From NCBI RefSeq assembly GCF_001419745.1, contig NZ_LIRJ01000019.1, positions 196 to 44,648 on the forward strand: 44,453 bases of DNA, given 5' to 3'. Position 1 is the stretch's first letter, and each line of letters begins with the position of its first letter. Shown here one piece after another: positions 43,048-44,453 of this stretch. A program made the translations under genes and the position numbers. A model generated the notes under the pieces. That model had not been told where the DNA came from and did not search any database. It was given only the letters and a program-made list of their open reading frames with translations. This stretch comes from Streptomyces silaceus (GTDB lineage: Bacteria > Actinomycetota > Actinomycetes > Streptomycetales > Streptomycetaceae).

Positions 43048-43938
43048 TCAGTTCCGCCGCCAGGCTCCGGCGCGTACCGCCTCGTCGAGGTACGCGGACA
43101 GGGAACGCGGCTCCCGGCCCAGCAGGCGCCGGATGTCGTCGCGGAGGTGCGCGTACTCCCCGCGCCGCTGCCCGGCGGACGCCGCGAGCCCCCATTCCAC
43201 CCACCCCGGCGTGACACCGGCCGCGCGGGCGGCCTTGGCCCACTCCTGCCGGGAGACCTCCCGGTACGTCAGGGGCACGCCGGTCCGGCCGCCGACGAGG
43301 TCGAGGGTCTCCTGGCTGGTGAGGGCCTCGGGACCGTCGAGATAGTACGTACGTCCGGCGTGCTCCGGGGCGGCCGAGGCGAGGATCTCCACCGCGACGT
43401 CGGCGATGTCGCGTACGTCCACGTAGGCCACGCGCGGGCCGGGCGCCGGGCCGAGCGGCCTGCGGTAACCGCCGTCGGCGAGAAGAGTCGGCTCCCTCGC
43501 GGGGAAGTTCTGCGCGAAGACGTTCGGCCGCAGGACGGTCCACGCGAGGTCGTCCTCGTCGATGGCGCGCAGGGGCTGTTCGCGCGACAGGATCGGTACG
43601 CCGCCGAACTCGCCGCTCGCCCCGGACAGCAGCACCAGCCGCCGGACCCCTGCCGCTCGGGCCCGGTCGAGGAAGTCCCTCACCAAGGCGGCGTCGAAGT
43701 CCGGCAGCAGAGGGGTGACGAGGTAGACGGCGGTGACTCCGGCGAGGACCGGGTCCCAGGTGCCGGAGTCGTCCCAGTCGAACCGGGGCTCGGTCCCACG
43801 GGCGACCGCACGCACCGGCACCCCGCGCTCCCGAAGCCCGGCGGCGACCAACGAGCCGGTCTGCCCACCGGCGCCGGTCACCAGGACCAGATCCGACACG
43901 GGGGCCAGGGGGGAGGGGGAAGAAGCGGATGTGTTCAT
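43048..43938 (-). CDS. NmrA-like NAD(P)-binding protein
   Basis: A 296-residue short-chain-dehydrogenase-like protein. The NAD(P) motif is LVLVTGAGGQTGSLVAAGL (about residues 18-36). Downstream landmarks are AVYLVTPLLPDFDAALVRDF, LVLLSGASGEFGG, WTVLRPNVFAQNF, VAYVDVRDIADVAVEIL and TYYLDGPEALTSQETLDLVG. These match NmrA/ergot-alkaloid-protein and QOR2-like reductases or redox sensors. No Tyr-x-x-x-Lys catalytic pair is clear, so a sensor or binding role is possible. ATG at 43938 chosen over a Pro/Arg-rich extension to 44010. Confidence 0.9.
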   Translation of the reverse strand: MNTSASSPSPLAPVSDLVLVTGAGGQTGSLVAAGLRERGVPVRAVARGTEPRFDWDDSGTWDPVLAGVTAVYLVTPLLPDFDAALVRDFLDRARAAGVRRLVLLSGASGEFGGVPILSREQPLRAIDEDDLAWTVLRPNVFAQNFPAREPTLLADGGYRRPLGPAPGPRVAYVDVRDIADVAVEILASAAPEHAGRTYYLDGPEALTSQETLDLVGGRTGVPLTYREVSRQEWAKAARAAGVTPGWVEWGLAASAGQRRGEYAHLRDDIRRLLGREPRSLSAYLDEAVRAGAWRRN

Positions 43939-44046
43939 GGGCCCAGCGTCGTCCGGGCGTTGACGGCCGACCATGGGCGCGGCGCGCACGCTCCTTTGTG
44001 ATCGTCTCAACGGTGCGGACCCTCATCAGGATCGCCCGTACAACGC

Positions 44047-44084
44047 ACGAGGCCCCATCCCGTGTGTACGGGATGGGGCCTCGT
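44047..44084 (-). terminator. tRNA transcript terminator
   Basis: ACGAGGCCCCATCCCGT and ACGGGATGGGGCCTCGT pair perfectly (17 bp, GTGT loop). The hairpin begins 2 bp beyond the CCA end of the tRNA on the minus strand, so it should end that transcript. Confidence 0.88.
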
Positions 44085-44086
44085 CC

Positions 44087-44159
44087 TGGAGCGCCGGGCA
44101 GGCCTTGCACCTGCATTTCCCCGCAGGAAGCGGGGCGTCTTTCCTTGGACCACCAACGC
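44087..44159 (-). tRNA. tRNA-Gly(TCC), atypical T-loop, CCA encoded
   Basis: Folding on the minus strand: acceptor GCGTTGG/CCGGCGC (7 bp with two G-T pairs), TG, a 3-bp D stem GTC/GAC with loop CAAGGAAA, anticodon stem CCCCG/CGGGG with loop CTTCCTG (anticodon TCC), variable AAAT, T stem GCAGG/CCTGC with loop TGCAAGG, discriminator T, CCA. Position 55 in the T-loop is G rather than the near-universal T (pseudouridine), and the D stem is short. It still looks like an expressed tRNA because of its strong terminator. The odd T-loop recalls non-translational glycyl-tRNAs used for peptidoglycan in staphylococci. Confidence 0.85.
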
Positions 44160-44311
44160 ATCGGCCTCCGCCGGGATTTCGGCGGCGAGCTCAAGATCAA
44201 ACATAGCATGCCGCGCGGGCCTCGCGCTCCGCCGTCTTGCGCTGCCGGGCCGTGATCCGCTGCCATGGCGTGTGGTGGATTGTGCTTGAGGTGACGGCTG
44301 AGGGAGAGGCT

Positions 44312-44453
44312 GTGGTCGCGGCGGCCGCACGGGCGCCGCCGCGGAGGCAGCCGTCGAGGGACGGACGCGCGCGTCCGGGAACGGGGACACCGGTGCGGTC
44401 GGGTAGGGAACTGTCGGGGGTGGTGCTGGCGGGCCGGTACCGGCTGGAGCGGA
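44312..44453 (+). CDS. Probable Ser/Thr protein kinase, N-terminus only (runs off window)
   Basis: The last 142 bp are open in a frame ending ELSGVVLAGRYRLER, the typical start of a PknB-like kinase domain just before the Gly-rich ATP loop. A 35-residue basic linker precedes it. GTG 44312 has AGGGAGAGG just upstream; GTG 44291 in the same frame is an alternative. The kinase identity rests on about ten residues and must be confirmed with downstream sequence. Confidence 0.5.
   Translation, partial: MVAAAARAPPRRQPSRDGRARPGTGTPVRSGRELSGVVLAGRYRLER

Overview
The window is very GC-rich, has strong third-codon-position GC bias, and carries a 2-methylisoborneol locus, DUF397/XRE/ATPase regulatory triads, DUF5954 and DUF1648 proteins, a YtrA-type GntR regulator and SCO-like AraC regulators. 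Together these point to a Streptomyces (or very close actinomycete) chromosome. It reads as an accessory/secondary-metabolism region rather than a core region. No IS element, CRISPR array or phage module was seen.

Left block (1-12.6 kb): the 3' part of a siderophore-type NRPS (PCP-E-C-A-PCP-E-C, no thioesterase). It is translationally coupled to a DHA2-type MFS exporter. A perfect actinobacterial iron box follows, directly in front of a FecE/FecB/FecCD-type ferric-siderophore importer (ATPase, lipoprotein, fused double permease). The logic is assembly, export and iron-regulated re-uptake. A double hairpin closes the block.

Terpene nanocompartment block (12.6-16.4 kb, minus strand): a family 2B encapsulin shell protein with an internal cyclic-nucleotide-binding-like domain (cnb), 2-methylisoborneol synthase with a long Pro/Ala-rich N-terminal tail (tpc), and geranyl diphosphate 2-C-methyltransferase (mtf). 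This is a three-gene operon for a musty-odour C11 terpenoid whose cyclase is expected to be cargo of the shell. A FAD monooxygenase-like gene diverges from it.

Middle block (18-30 kb): mostly single genes. They include a DUF1648 membrane protein with its GntR regulator and a matching operator-like inverted repeat, a double-TOBE (Mop) protein, a dienelactone hydrolase that appears to start with ATT, an orphan Ig-like domain protein, a CPA1 antiporter, DUF5954, a Tat-exported polysaccharide-lyase-like protein, a GNAT protein, an SH3-like protein, a cobalamin riboswitch controlling cbtB-cbtA, a histidine-phosphatase-fold protein without its RHG motif, a decayed nrdD-nrdG anaerobic ribonucleotide reductase remnant, and a cytochrome P450.

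Right block (30-44.4 kb): a tightly coupled run (57-aa protein, zinc-ribbon/HTH protein, sigma-like protein) followed by a DUF574-type methyltransferase. Next are a WhiJ/AbaA-like triad (XRE-DUF5753, DUF397, HATPase) with palindromes in both promoter regions, an AraC regulator divergent from a truncated phytanoyl-CoA-dioxygenase pseudogene, and a secreted seven-repeat beta-propeller. Then come a DUF4287 protein, a two-gene NB-ARC/TPR (STAND) module whose two proteins share a QAGRDVH motif, an AraC/NmrA pair, an atypical tRNA-Gly with its own strong terminator, and the first codons of a probable Ser/Thr protein kinase.

All functional calls come from reading motifs in the translated sequence. 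No database search was run.
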